Part shown: in pieces, positions 1-7,562 of the stretch
Position numbering within the stretch: position 1 is the first letter of the stretch
How the letters are laid out: each line of letters opens with the position of its first letter
Assembly (NCBI RefSeq): GCF_002188465.1
Contig: NZ_NINW01000022.1
Location: forward strand, 228,870-292,869
Source: Pigmentiphaga sp. NML080357
GTDB lineage: Bacteria; Pseudomonadota; Gammaproteobacteria; Burkholderiales; Burkholderiaceae_B
Direction of reading: 5' to 3'
Length of the DNA: 64,000 nucleotides
Translations under genes and position numbers: made by a program
Notes under the pieces: generated by a model
What the model was told of the DNA's origin: nothing
Seen by the model: only the letters and a program-made list of their open reading frames with translations
Databases searched by the model: none

Positions 1-85
1 GTGCGCGTTGCGTTCTGCCGGTGGCTGGATTGATCCGATGAGGCCCTCTCGAACTTTTGAATCCAGCCAACCTGAGGAAACCATC

Positions 86-388
86 ATGAAAACATCGTAT
101 CTCCCCCTCATTGCTGCCCTGACGCTGGGTGTCTCTCTGCCCGCGCTGGCCGGCCCCGACTTCCAGGCCATCGAGAAAGCACGTGCCGCCCGGCAAGCGG
201 CCGGGGCTGCGCAAGCGGTCACCACCAGAGTCGACAGCGCCTCCGGCCAGCGGGTGAAATGTCTGCCTGCCCCATTGGTGCTGCCGCTGGATCATGGGCC
301 GCGTGCTCAAACGACGCCCGGAGAAAACCGGATGCGAAAGGCACGCTACGAAGCCCAGGTCAAGGCATGCGCGAATCCCGAGTCGTGA
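86..388 (+). CDS. small secreted protein, unknown function
   Basis: A 100-residue protein with a clear signal peptide: MKTSY, a hydrophobic core to about residue 18, and a likely cut after ALAG. The mature part is Lys/Arg-rich and has two Cys residues (KCLPAPL and KACANPES), which could form one disulphide in the periplasm. I chose the ATG at 86 because TGAGGAAA lies just upstream and the signal peptide starts there; the frame is open further upstream, to 8. It precedes a CusF-like copper protein in the same direction, so a metal-related periplasmic role is possible, but this is inference from context only. I do not recognise the family. Confidence 0.6.
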   Translation: MKTSYLPLIAALTLGVSLPALAGPDFQAIEKARAARQAAGAAQAVTTRVDSASGQRVKCLPAPLVLPLDHGPRAQTTPGENRMRKARYEAQVKACANPES

Positions 389-442
389 GCGCCAGCGCAT
401 GACTCTCCAACGCGGGCCATCCCAAGTGACCGCGTTCCATCC

Positions 443-471
443 GGGGCCTGCCAGAAGGCCGGCCCATTTTT
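443..471 (+). terminator. probable terminator between the secreted protein and cusF-like gene
   Basis: A GC-rich inverted repeat (GGGCC/GGCCC with an inner GGCCT/AGGCC alternative) is followed by ATTTTT at 466-471. This resembles a rho-independent terminator, so the CusF-like gene may need its own promoter; no clear promoter was seen in the short spacer. Confidence 0.4.
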
Positions 472-495
472 AAAGCTCAGAAAAGGAAACTCATC

Positions 496-933
496 ATGAA
501 ACTCGTCTCAACCGCAACGCTGATCGCAGCCTTGTCTTTCTCCGCCATCACCTTCGCTCAATCCGGTGACATGGGCGGCATGAAGATGGAGGGCAAGGGC
601 ATGCAGAACTGCATGGATATGAAGGGAATGAAGGGCATGGACATGAAGGACATGGATGCCAAGAAGTGCCAGGACATGATGAAAGGCATGGACGCCAAAG
701 GCACCGCCAAGTCCGCGGCCCATGAGGCCGATGCCGTGGTGAAGGAATTTGACGCGGTCCAGGGCAAGGTCACCCTTGCGCATGGCCCCGTCAAGAGCCT
801 GGGGTGGCCCGCGATGACCATGGCGTTTGGCGTCAAGGACAAGGCCCTGTACGACAAACTCGCCGTGGGCGCGAAAGTCCACGTCGGGTTCAAGAAAGAG
901 GGTGACGGCTACGTCGTGACCTCGGTCAAATAA
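496..933 (+). CDS. CusF-like periplasmic copper-binding protein with Met-rich N-terminal extension
   Basis: A 145-residue periplasmic metallochaperone. Residues 1-21 form a signal peptide ending in TFAQ. Residues 25-70 are extremely Met/Lys/Asp-rich with repeats such as MKGMKGMDMKDMD, likely weak Cu(I) sites. Residues 75-145 match the CusF/CusF_Ec OB-fold: the His of TLAHGP, then GWPAMTMAF, which supply the His, Trp and two Met ligands known to bind Cu(I)/Ag(I) in CusF. In that family the protein hands copper to CusB of the CusCBA pump or to a P-type ATPase. An AAAGGAAA ribosome site precedes the ATG. The Met-rich domain is an addition to the usual ~90-residue mature CusF. Confidence 0.85.
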   Translation: MKLVSTATLIAALSFSAITFAQSGDMGGMKMEGKGMQNCMDMKGMKGMDMKDMDAKKCQDMMKGMDAKGTAKSAAHEADAVVKEFDAVQGKVTLAHGPVKSLGWPAMTMAFGVKDKALYDKLAVGAKVHVGFKKEGDGYVVTSVK

Positions 934-955
934 CGCGCCGCAGACGATGTGAGCC

Positions 956-993
956 TGCGACTACGGTGAACGCGCACGCGTTTCGTAGTCGCA
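956..993 (+). terminator. hairpin after the cusF-like gene
   Basis: A perfect 10-bp inverted repeat (TGCGACTACG / CGTAGTCGCA) with an 18-base loop lies 23 bases after the stop codon. There is no long T tract, so it may be a weak terminator or mRNA 3' stabiliser. Confidence 0.4.
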
Positions 994-1069
994 TCCTTCC
1001 TGCAAATTGATCAAGGTGATCAGCATCGTCACCCAAGGCGTTTTTCTGTTTCACCGCAGATGCAGGGCG

Positions 1070-1222
1070 ATCCCGGCCACTGGAGCATGGCCGGCCACGC
1101 TGTCGTGCTGCGCATTGAACCCCTGCGGGTTTCGCCCCATGCGGGCTCTCATCGCTGACACCTCCGGCCCAACTTGCTGACCAGGGCCTGCGCGCTGCGC
1201 TTGCCAAGACCGGGTGTAGCTG
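1070..1222 (+). repeat. non-coding repeat family 2, copy 1
   Basis: The 465-base space 934-1398 has no convincing gene. Its core (1070-1222) is similar to 2302-2483: both have a CCCGGCCAC-type start, then GCTGTCGTG, a TCGCCCC..GGGCT block, GCTGAC.CCTCCGGCCC, GGGCCTGCGCGCT, a CGCTTGCC block and GGTGTAG. The two copies differ by many substitutions and small indels, as expected of an old duplicated, possibly structured, RNA or DNA element rather than a recent duplication. Confidence 0.5.
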
Positions 1223-1398
1223 GATGGTGGGGTGTGGCGGCTTGCTGTCTCCCCATGGTGCCACGGCGTTCGCGCCGTAAAGGGCGGCGCGCCATGGGCG
1301 CTTGCGGCCTGCGGCCGTCGTGCCCCTTGACGGCTTGCGCTGCGCCGTGACCCGCAGGGGCTGGGCAATTCCGCCCGGCATCCTTTCAGGAGTTCAGC

Positions 1399-1749
1399 AT
1401 GAACTACGCATTCATCACCGACGAGCAGCGTGCGCTGCTGCTGGCCAACGGCCGCGCATCCTTGGAGAACCCGGACTTCGATCCGGCGCCCGTAGTCAAG
1501 CTGTTCACGCCCGATGCGGGCGCGACCTGGCTGCTGACCGAGATTGATCCCGACGACCACGACCACGTCTTTGGTCTTTGCGACCTGGGCCTGGGGATGC
1601 CGGAAATCGGCTGGGTCAGCCTGGGCGAGCTGGCAGCGGTGCGCGGGCGGCTGGGGTTGCCGATCGAGCGTGACCTGTCTTTCCGCGCCGAGAAGCGGTT
1701 GAGCGCCTATGCGCGCGATGCGCGCTTGGCCGGGCGGATCGCTGTCTGA
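1399..1749 (+). CDS. DUF2958 domain protein, copy 1
   Basis: A 116-residue protein of the DUF2958 family, which is found almost only on conjugative elements and plasmids and has no known activity. Diagnostic segments are FITDEQRALLLANGR at the N-terminus, PVVKLFTPDAGATWLLTE and the acidic turn FGLCDLGLGMPEIG. It is soluble with no signal peptide. A TTTCAGGAG ribosome site lies just before the ATG. A paralogue at 9931-10278 shares the same block order. A role in post-transfer establishment fits its place in the leading region, but that is inference. Confidence 0.85.
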   Translation: MNYAFITDEQRALLLANGRASLENPDFDPAPVVKLFTPDAGATWLLTEIDPDDHDHVFGLCDLGLGMPEIGWVSLGELAAVRGRLGLPIERDLSFRAEKRLSAYARDARLAGRIAV

Positions 1750-1759
1750 CCTGGCCTTG

Positions 1760-1779
1760 GGAGCGCCGCAAGGCGCTCC
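1760..1779 (+). terminator. GNRA-capped hairpin after DUF2958 gene
   Basis: A perfect 8-bp stem GGAGCGCC/GGCGCTCC is closed by a GCAA tetraloop, a very stable RNA cap, and followed by TTGTGCTTTCT. It could terminate transcription weakly or protect the upstream mRNA while the next gene (1815) is read through. Confidence 0.5.
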
Positions 1780-1814
1780 TTGTGCTTTCTCGACCATCGA
1801 AGGAGATCAATGCC

Positions 1815-2093
1815 ATGAGCAGCCATCACGACTACATCATCGAAATCACGGCGCAGCACGATGCGCTCAAGCCGTTCGCGCCGGAGAACGGCCAGCCCTT
1901 GCGCTTCAAGATCGGCGACGCGGTGATCTACACCAACGAGTACGGCGCACAGTTCCGGCGCCGCGTCACCGGGTTCTACCAGCCCACCGGGCTGTCGGGT
2001 CTGTACGCGCGCGGTGCGCGATACCTGCTGGACTCGTCATCGCCGTGGATGCCGGTTGCGGAATCCAGCCTGCGTCCTGACGACTCGGCATGA
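1815..2093 (+). CDS. conserved ICE protein of unknown function
   Basis: A 92-residue soluble protein starting MSSHHDYIIEI. The ATG at 1815 has AAGGAG about nine bases upstream; the frame is open further upstream, but that part shows no coding character. The middle (RFKIGDAVIYTNEYGAQF) reads like a small beta-barrel, similar in feel to SH3/KOW-type folds, followed by a C-terminal YLLDSSSPWMPV segment. I recognise it only as a small gene typical of Tn4371-like leading regions next to DUF2958. No function can be assigned. Confidence 0.6.
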   Translation: MSSHHDYIIEITAQHDALKPFAPENGQPLRFKIGDAVIYTNEYGAQFRRRVTGFYQPTGLSGLYARGARYLLDSSSPWMPVAESSLRPDDSA

Positions 2094-2100
2094 TGCCTAC

Positions 2101-2118
2101 GCGCCCCTGACGGGGCGC
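2101..2118 (+). terminator. hairpin after 92-residue gene
   Basis: A perfect 7-bp stem GCGCCCC/GGGGCGC with a TGAC loop lies seven bases past the stop codon. It lacks a T tract. Confidence 0.4.
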
Positions 2119-2120
2119 TG

Positions 2121-2221
2121 CGCGCTTCGCTTGCCTCCAGGGGAAAGCCCTGCGGGCTATCCCCGCCGCGCGATGCTTGGCACCCCTCAAAGACCGCCGA
2201 ACCGGCTGCGCCGGATCGGCC
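2121..2221 (+). repeat. non-coding repeat family 1, partial copy
   Basis: This stretch shares with 8080-8174 and 9310-9410 the ordered blocks CGCTTGC, CTCCAGGGG, ATCCCCGCCGCGC, ACCGCCGAACCGGC and CGCCGGATCGGCC. It lacks the first half of the longer copies. Part of the 710-base space 2094-2803 that contains no supported gene. Confidence 0.5.
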
Positions 2222-2301
2222 AGACAACATCAGCCGCAGATCGACGATGCCTCGCGTTTGCTCATCCTGATCCAGTTGTTCATTCCACTTTGAAGGCTGG
2301 G

Positions 2302-2483
2302 CGTCCCCGGCCACCTGGGAGATAGCCGGTCGCGCTGTCGTGCGCGTGGCGCATCGAGCCGCCTGCGGCGTCTCGCCCCTTCGGGCTTCCATCGTTCCCT
2401 CGCTCCGCTCGGCTGACGCCTCCGGCCCGGCTTCCAGCTTCGGGCCTGCGCGCTTCGCTTGCCGTGCGGTCGGTGTGTAGGGA
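2302..2483 (+). repeat. non-coding repeat family 2, copy 2
   Basis: Counterpart of 1070-1222, with the same ordered blocks (CCCCGGCCAC, GCGCTGTCGTG, TCGCCCC, GGGCTTCCATCG, GCTGACGCCTCCGGCCC, GGGCCTGCGCGCTTCGCTTGCC, GGTGTGTAGGG). It sits directly upstream of the structured leader of the DUF932 gene. Confidence 0.5.
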
Positions 2484-2555
2484 CGGCCGTTGCCATGTCC
2501 AGCCGTCTTCCCTGACTTCATCACCTTCACCGCGACTGTAGCCCGCGGCTGTGTG

Positions 2556-2682
2556 CCGTCAAGGCGCGCAGGGCCGTGTCCTCGGCTGCGCCTGCGGGCC
2601 GCACCAACCCTGCGCTTGTCTCCTTGACGGCCCCCGTCCGCGCGCTCCTGACCGTCGCGGGCGATGAACTCAGGAAGGACGG
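2556..2682 (+). promoter_or_regulatory. two nested hairpins in the leader of the DUF932 gene
   Basis: The first structure pairs 2556-2564 (CCGTCAAGG) with 2622-2630 (CCTTGACGG) and, inside it, 2566-2573 (GCGCAGGG) with 2608-2615 (CCCTGCGC). The second pairs 2634-2639 (CCGTCC) with 2677-2682 (GGACGG) and 2646-2651 (TCCTGA) with 2670-2675 (TCAGGA). All arms are perfect. They lie about 120-250 bases before the start codon at 2804 and could be an RNA regulator or a DNA origin-type structure. Confidence 0.5.
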
Positions 2683-2803
2683 TGGCAACAGGGCCAACCG
2701 GGTTCCTCGTGCCGACCGCACCGAACAGCCGAAAGGCTGGGCTCCGAATCTAGGAATCCGGTGTGCGGTTTTCTTCAACAGCCTTTTTGTTCAGGAGAAC
2801 GAC

Positions 2804-3628
2804 ATGCTTGCAACCCGTTTCGCTTCCCACTCCCCGGCGCTGCGCAGCGGCTACCCGCTGTCCGATGACCAGATTCGCAGGGTGGCCCCGTCCATCTTCG
2901 CGGATGCACCGCATGAGAGCCGTTCCGAGCGGTACGCCTATATCCCCACCGCCGCCGTGCTGACCGAACTGCGCAAAGAGGGGTTTCAACCCTTCATGGT
3001 GACGCAGACCCGCGTGCGCGATGAAGGCAAGCGCGAGCACACGAAACACATGCTGCGCCTGCGCCATGCCAGCCAGATCAACGGCGCGGAAGCTAACGAA
3101 ATCGTGCTGCTGAACTCCCATGACGGCACGAGCAGCTACCAGATGCTGGCCGGAATGTTCCGCTTCGTGTGCAGCAATGGGCTGGTGTGCGGTGACACCG
3201 TGGCCGATGTGCGCGTACCCCACAAAGGCAACGTGGCCGGGCACGTCATCGAAGGCGCTTATGAGGTGTTGAGCGGCTTCGAGCGGGTGAAGGAATCGCG
3301 CGACCTGATGCGCGGCATCACCTTGGACGATGGCGAATCGGAGGTGTTCGCCCGTGCTGCGCTGGCGTTGAAGTACGACGACCCGGACAAGCCAGCGCCT
3401 GTCACCGAATCGCAAATTCTGATGCCGCGCCGCTTCGACGACCGCCGCCCGGACTTGTGGAGCGTGTTCAACCGCACTCAAGAAAACCTCACCAAAGGCG
3501 GCCTGTCCGGGCGCAGCACCAACGGACGCAGGCAGCAGACCCGCCCCGTGCAGGGCATTGATTCCGACATTCGGCTGAACCGTGCCCTGTGGCTGCTGGC
3601 CGATGGTATGCGCCAGCTCAAGGCTTGA
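2804..3628 (+). CDS. DUF932 domain protein (phage/plasmid-like)
   Basis: A 274-residue DUF932 protein, a family common on phages, plasmids and ICEs. Family landmarks are the N-terminal GYPLSDDQIRRVAPSIFA and SERYAYIPTAAVL, the central GMFRFVCSNGLVCGD and the C-terminal NRALWLLADGMRQL. The exact activity of DUF932 is not established; some homologues are linked to DNA metabolism or anti-restriction, which I mention only as a possibility. The ATG at 2804 follows TCAGGAG; the frame is open further upstream, but through the structured leader. The next gene (ParB-like) follows after a short hairpin, so both are probably one transcript. Confidence 0.85.
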   Translation: MLATRFASHSPALRSGYPLSDDQIRRVAPSIFADAPHESRSERYAYIPTAAVLTELRKEGFQPFMVTQTRVRDEGKREHTKHMLRLRHASQINGAEANEIVLLNSHDGTSSYQMLAGMFRFVCSNGLVCGDTVADVRVPHKGNVAGHVIEGAYEVLSGFERVKESRDLMRGITLDDGESEVFARAALALKYDDPDKPAPVTESQILMPRRFDDRRPDLWSVFNRTQENLTKGGLSGRSTNGRRQQTRPVQGIDSDIRLNRALWLLADGMRQLKA

Positions 3629-3655
3629 ACCGTTCCCCCGCCGGAGGGGCGGTTC
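3627..3655 (+). terminator. hairpin between DUF932 and parB-like genes
   Basis: GAACCG (3627-3632) pairs with CGGTTC (3650-3655), with an inner CCCC/GGGG stem. It overlaps the stop codon of the DUF932 gene and may act as an attenuator or mRNA stabiliser. Confidence 0.4.
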
Positions 3656-3692
3656 CCCTCCATTTCCTTGTTTCACTTATTGGAGATTCACC

Positions 3693-5756
3693 ATGAACGC
3701 CGTTACCACTACCGAAGCCCGCGCCGTCCACACCGCAGCCAGCAGCGCAGCGAACGTGCTGCAAGCCGCCGACCCGAGCAAGCACATGATTCTGGTTCCG
3801 CTGTCGCGGCTGGTGCTGCGCCCCACGGGCCGCAATGTGCGCAAGACCCCGCGCATGTCCATCCCCGAACTGGCCGCGAGCATCCAGGGCGTTGGCCTGC
3901 TGCAAAACCTGATCGTGATTCCCGCCGCTGATGGCGAGCATTACGAGGTGGTGGCCGGTGGCCGACGCCTTGCAGCCCTCAAGCTGCTGGCGAAGAAACA
4001 CCGCATCGCCAAGGATTGGGAGGTGCCTTGCCTGCAGGTGGCCGATGGCACGGCCCGCACGGCCAGCCTCACCGAAAACGTGCAGCGCGAAGCCATGCAC
4101 CCCGCAGATCAGTTTGAAGCGTTTGCGGCATTGGTGGCCGAGGGCCGGCCCATCGAGGACATTGCGGCGGATTTCTCCGTCACGCCGCTGGTGGTGCAGC
4201 GCCGCTTGAAGCTGGCGAATGTCTCGCCCCGCCTGATGGCCGACTATCGCGCCGATGCCGTGACGCTGGATCAGTTGATGGCGCTGTCCATCACCGACGA
4301 CCACGCCGCGCAGGAGGCCGCGTTCTATGATGCGCCACAGTGGCAGCGCAACCCGTCCAACTTGCGCGAGCGGCTGACCGAGCGCGAGATTGGGGCATCG
4401 CATCCGCTGGTGCGCTTTGTCGGGTTGGACACCTACGAGCAGGCAGGCGGAGGCATCCGCCGCGACCTGTTCGCGGAAGGCGATGCGGGCGTGTACCTCA
4501 ACGATGCCGCTCTGCTGGAAACGCTGGTGCGCCAGAAGCTGGCGAGCATTGCCGACACAATCCGCACCGAGGGCTGGGCATGGGTGGATGCCACGCCGGG
4601 CGTGACCCATGCCGACCTGCACGCCTTTCAGCGTGCGCCGAGGGAGCGCCGCGCACCGGGCAAGCGCGACGCACAGCGCATCGAGAAGTTGCAGGCCAAG
4701 ATGCAGGAAGTGGCCGAAGCCATTGATGCCGCGATGGACGCCGACGACGAGGACAAGGCCGAAGCCTTGCAGGAAGAAGGCGAGCGCCTGGGCGAGCAGT
4801 TGCAGGCATTGGAGGATGGCTTGCTGGACTATGCCGCGAGCGTGAAGGCCGCAGCCGGTGCCATCGTCACCATCGACCGCAACGGCGAAGCCGTCATTCA
4901 TCGCGGGTTGCTGCGCGAAGCCGAGGCCAAGGCGCTGCGCACGCTGGAGAAGCTGCGCCAAGGTTTTAGCGGCGCGGAAATCGAAGGCGACGACGACGGC
5001 GAAGATGCCGACGAAGCACCCAAGGCCGCAGCCATGTCCGACCGGCTGGCCCAACGCTTGAGCGCCCACCGCACCGCCGCGCTGCAAACCGAAGTCGCCC
5101 GGCATCCGCAGGTGGCGCTGGCGGCGCTGGTGCATGGCATGGTGCAAACCATCTTGCAGGGCAGTCACTACGGCCACGATCTGCCGCTGGGGGTTCGCCT
5201 CACGGTGCAGGACAGGCTGGAAGGCATGGCCCCGGACTGGCCGGAATCGCCTGCTGCTGTGGCTCTGCACGAGGCGCAGCAGGCATGGGGCGAGAAGCTG
5301 CCCGAGGACAGCGCCGAACTGTTCGCTGCGCTGCTGGCGATGGAGCAAGGCGAACTGGTCAAGCTGCTGGCCGTGTGCGTGGCTTCGACGGTGGACGTGG
5401 TGACGCCGCGTGCCACGGTGCAGCAGCCGGGCGCGGAACTAGCGCAGGCCGTGGGGCTGGACATGGCCGCGTGGTGGCAGCCGACTGCCGAGGGGTATTT
5501 CCGGCATGTTCCAAAGGCCGTGATTCTGCGAGCCGTGGGCGAGTACGCGCCCGAGCACGTCACCCGGTTGGCAAAGCTGAAGAAAGCCGACATTGCCAGC
5601 GAAGCCGAACGACTGGCCGATGGTACGGGCTGGATGCCCGCCATCTTCAAGGCCATAGGCTCGCAGGGAGCTGCGCAGGAGGAAGGCCCGGAACAGGACG
5701 CCCCGGAGGATGCCGAGGTAATGGCGGATGAACCCGCCGAGGCGCTGGCTGCTTGA
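3693..5756 (+). CDS. parB: large ParB/RepB/Spo0J-family protein of the ICE
   Basis: A 687-residue protein. Residues about 30-130 form the ParB N-terminal (nuclease-like/CTPase) domain, with ASIQGVGLLQNLIV, the VVAGGRRLAALKLL box and SLTENVQREAMHPADQFEAF. A ParB-type HTH region follows (DFSVTPLVVQRRLKLANVSPRL). The rest is a long acidic, coiled-coil-rich C-terminal part with Glu/Asp/Ala runs (about 340-400) and no recognised enzyme motif. It is more than twice the length of a normal ParB, as usual for the ParB-like proteins of Tn4371-type ICEs. It may spread on DNA or nick it during maintenance. GGAG precedes the ATG at 3693. It is far from the parA gene at 12907. Confidence 0.85.
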   Translation: MNAVTTTEARAVHTAASSAANVLQAADPSKHMILVPLSRLVLRPTGRNVRKTPRMSIPELAASIQGVGLLQNLIVIPAADGEHYEVVAGGRRLAALKLLAKKHRIAKDWEVPCLQVADGTARTASLTENVQREAMHPADQFEAFAALVAEGRPIEDIAADFSVTPLVVQRRLKLANVSPRLMADYRADAVTLDQLMALSITDDHAAQEAAFYDAPQWQRNPSNLRERLTEREIGASHPLVRFVGLDTYEQAGGGIRRDLFAEGDAGVYLNDAALLETLVRQKLASIADTIRTEGWAWVDATPGVTHADLHAFQRAPRERRAPGKRDAQRIEKLQAKMQEVAEAIDAAMDADDEDKAEALQEEGERLGEQLQALEDGLLDYAASVKAAAGAIVTIDRNGEAVIHRGLLREAEAKALRTLEKLRQGFSGAEIEGDDDGEDADEAPKAAAMSDRLAQRLSAHRTAALQTEVARHPQVALAALVHGMVQTILQGSHYGHDLPLGVRLTVQDRLEGMAPDWPESPAAVALHEAQQAWGEKLPEDSAELFAALLAMEQGELVKLLAVCVASTVDVVTPRATVQQPGAELAQAVGLDMAAWWQPTAEGYFRHVPKAVILRAVGEYAPEHVTRLAKLKKADIASEAERLADGTGWMPAIFKAIGSQGAAQEEGPEQDAPEDAEVMADEPAEALAA

Positions 5757-5819
5757 CCCGCGCCAATGGCAATCGCCCCGGCCTTGACCGGGGCGCTTCG
5801 CTGGAAGGAGAACCGCCCC

Positions 5820-6029
5820 ATGACCCGCACCACGACCAGCCGCCCGCGCATGGCGGCGATCTACGCGCCCGGCACGGTGCGCGCCCGCCGCTGGCGCGGC
5901 GATGGCGACGTGTGCGGCTACCTCCCGCCCTCGGGCTGGACGACGCGCGCCGACCTCGCCGACATTCACCCCATCACGGGACGCGCCTTGCCGCGCGCCG
6001 TGTGGTGGCTCATCAAAACGAAGGAATAA
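5820..6029 (+). CDS. small ICE protein, unknown function
   Basis: A 69-residue basic protein (MTRTTTSRPRMAAIYAPG) with a C-terminal region HPITGRALPRAVWWLIKTKE. The start at 5820 has AAGGAG directly upstream; an ATG at 5766 in the same frame would add an N-terminus that reads through that ribosome site. It probably shares the parB transcript. I do not recognise the family. Confidence 0.55.
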   Translation: MTRTTTSRPRMAAIYAPGTVRARRWRGDGDVCGYLPPSGWTTRADLADIHPITGRALPRAVWWLIKTKE

Positions 6030-6040
6030 CCGCGATCAGC

Positions 6041-6201
6041 ACCGCGCCCAGGCCGTTCCGTCCTGGGCGCGGTAAAAGCCCAATCCGGGCGCGGCGGTGG
6101 CCGCGCCCGGTGTTGAAGGCCCAACAGCTCCATCAGAACGCCGCCGCCTTCGCTGGCACTCAGGCGGCGGCGTTGAAATTGCCGGGCGTCACGCCCGGCA
6201 A
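6041..6201 (+). other. four consecutive perfect hairpins (candidate structured RNA or single-strand DNA element)
   Basis: Within 161 bases there are four separate perfect inverted repeats: 6041-6052/6062-6073 (12 bp), 6085-6095/6100-6110 (11 bp, GGTG loop), 6137-6149/6162-6174 (13 bp) and 6179-6189/6191-6201 (11 bp). None is followed by a T tract. They lie in the non-coding space between the small gene ending at 6029 and the rcnR-like promoter. They could be a strong composite terminator, a non-coding RNA, or a folded single-stranded element used during transfer. Confidence 0.7.
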
Positions 6202-6249
6202 CGCGCTGTCGGGTTTTCCGGCTGCGCCTCATGCCGTCTTTGCTGTTGT

Positions 6250-6274
6250 TATAATATAGCCCCCTAGACTATAT
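6250..6274 (+). promoter_or_regulatory. -10 box and RcnR/DmeR-type operator
   Basis: TATAAT at 6250-6255 is followed by an inverted repeat ATATAG (6254-6259) ... CTATAT (6269-6274) that encloses a CCCCC tract (6260-6264). RcnR-family repressors recognise a G/C tract flanked by short inverted repeats, so this site, overlapping the -10 box 16 bases before the regulator's ATG, is the expected autoregulatory operator. Confidence 0.65.
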
Positions 6275-6289
6275 TAATTGTCGGCTGTC

Positions 6290-6562
6290 ATGTCCCATAC
6301 CTCTCGCCAGAAAGACAAGCTGGTCGCCCGTGTTCGCCGCATCAAAGGGCAGTTGGAAGGCATCGAGCGCGCTTTGGAATCAGACGCGGCGTGCGTGGAA
6401 GTGCTACGCCAGATCGCGTCAGTGCGCGGCGCGGTCAATGGCCTGACCGCCGAGGTGATGGAAGACCATTTGCGCGAGCACGTCCTGGAAGTTGAAACGG
6501 ACAAGGAGCGCCGCCAGGGCGGCGAGGAAATGGTCGAGGTCATCCGAGCCTACATGAAATAA
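6290..6562 (+). CDS. dmeR: RcnR/DmeR-type nickel/cobalt-responsive repressor
   Basis: A 90-residue CsoR/RcnR-family repressor, the same length as E. coli RcnR. It carries the RcnR ligand set: His3 (MSHT), Cys35 (DAACVEVL), His60 and His64 (EDHLREH). This set distinguishes Ni/Co sensors from CsoR (Cu) and FrmR (formaldehyde). The RGAVNGL segment is a family hallmark. Apo-protein blocks transcription by binding the G-tract operator; metal binding releases it. The ATG at 6290 gives the exact family N-terminus, whereas the upstream TTG would add four residues. It lies 46 bases before the CDF exporter gene, matching the known dmeR-dmeF pairing. Confidence 0.9.
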   Translation: MSHTSRQKDKLVARVRRIKGQLEGIERALESDAACVEVLRQIASVRGAVNGLTAEVMEDHLREHVLEVETDKERRQGGEEMVEVIRAYMK

Positions 6563-6608
6563 ACCCGCCGCCCGCCGGCGACCTTTTCCAGATGACAGGG
6601 ACTCCCCG

Positions 6609-7562
6609 ATGACAATGACCTATACCCCCTCGGCCTCAGGCCACGACCATTTCTTTCTCGGCAGCGACCACCAGCGCAATGAGCGCAAGGTGTGGCTGGT
6701 GATCGCTCTCACGGCCAGCATGATGCTGGTGGAAATCGTGGCCGGTTCGATCTACGGCTCCATGGCGCTGGTGGCCGATGGATGGCATATGTCCACCCAT
6801 GCGGGCGCGATGCTGATTACCGCGCTGGCCTACCGCTTTGCGCGCCAGCATGTGGGCAATCCGCGCTTTACCTTCGGCACGGGCAAGCTCGGCGATCTGG
6901 CCGGCTTCGCCAGCGCGATCGTCCTGGCCTTGATTGCCCTGCTGATCGCTTGGGAAAGTCTGGTACGGCTCACCCAACCCATCCATATCGACTTTAACCA
7001 GGCGATCGCCGTGGCTGTCGTGGGCCTGGGCGTCAACCTGGTCTGCGCTTGGCTGCTGAAGGACGACCATGCGCATCACGGTCACAATCATGGACATCAC
7101 CACCACGATCACGACCATCATGTGCCAGGCAAGAGCCGCGACAACAATCTGCGCGCCGCGTACATCCATGTGTTGGCCGATGCGCTGACATCCGTATTCG
7201 CCATCGTCGCGCTGCTGCTCGGCCGCAGCTACGGCTGGCTGTGGGCTGATCCGGTCATGGGTGTGGTGGGCGCGCTGGTGATTGCCCGCTGGTCATGGGG
7301 GCTGATCCGGGACTCCGGCAGCGTGTTGCTCGATGCGGCAGTCGAGGGCGAGGAAGTGCGGCAGGAGATTCGGGAGGCCGTGGAGCCGACGGGAAGCGAG
7401 GTTACAGATCTGCATGTCTGGCAGGTGGGGCCAGGGCATTTCGCGGCCATCGTCTCACTGGTGGCTCGGGAGCCCCAGGAGCCCGCGCACTACAAGGCAC
7501 TGCTCGCGCATATTCACGAACTGTCGCATGTCACGATCGAAGTGCAGCGCGGGGCCGCATGA
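6609..7562 (+). CDS. dmeF: DmeF-type cation diffusion facilitator
   Basis: A 317-residue CDF exporter that swaps cytoplasmic divalent metal (Co, Ni; sometimes Cd/Zn) for protons. Six membrane segments run from about residue 28 to 240. The metal-site motifs are ADGWHMSTH in the second segment and HVLADALTS in the fifth. Between segments four and five is a His-rich loop (HAHHGHNHGHHHHDHDHH), and ends with a cytoplasmic ferredoxin-like domain (VTDLHVWQVGPGHFAAI). ADGWHMxTH is typical of DmeF rather than ZitB. It is probably co-transcribed with the dmeR-like gene and with the overlapping YkvA gene. Confidence 0.9.
   Translation: MTMTYTPSASGHDHFFLGSDHQRNERKVWLVIALTASMMLVEIVAGSIYGSMALVADGWHMSTHAGAMLITALAYRFARQHVGNPRFTFGTGKLGDLAGFASAIVLALIALLIAWESLVRLTQPIHIDFNQAIAVAVVGLGVNLVCAWLLKDDHAHHGHNHGHHHHDHDHHVPGKSRDNNLRAAYIHVLADALTSVFAIVALLLGRSYGWLWADPVMGVVGALVIARWSWGLIRDSGSVLLDAAVEGEEVRQEIREAVEPTGSEVTDLHVWQVGPGHFAAIVSLVAREPQEPAHYKALLAHIHELSHVTIEVQRGAA

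Noticed and set aside
2576..2803. Upstream start (2576) for the DUF932 gene
   Set aside because: The extra 76 residues would be coded by the paired arms of the leader hairpins; the ATG at 2804 has TCAGGAG and the family N-terminus.
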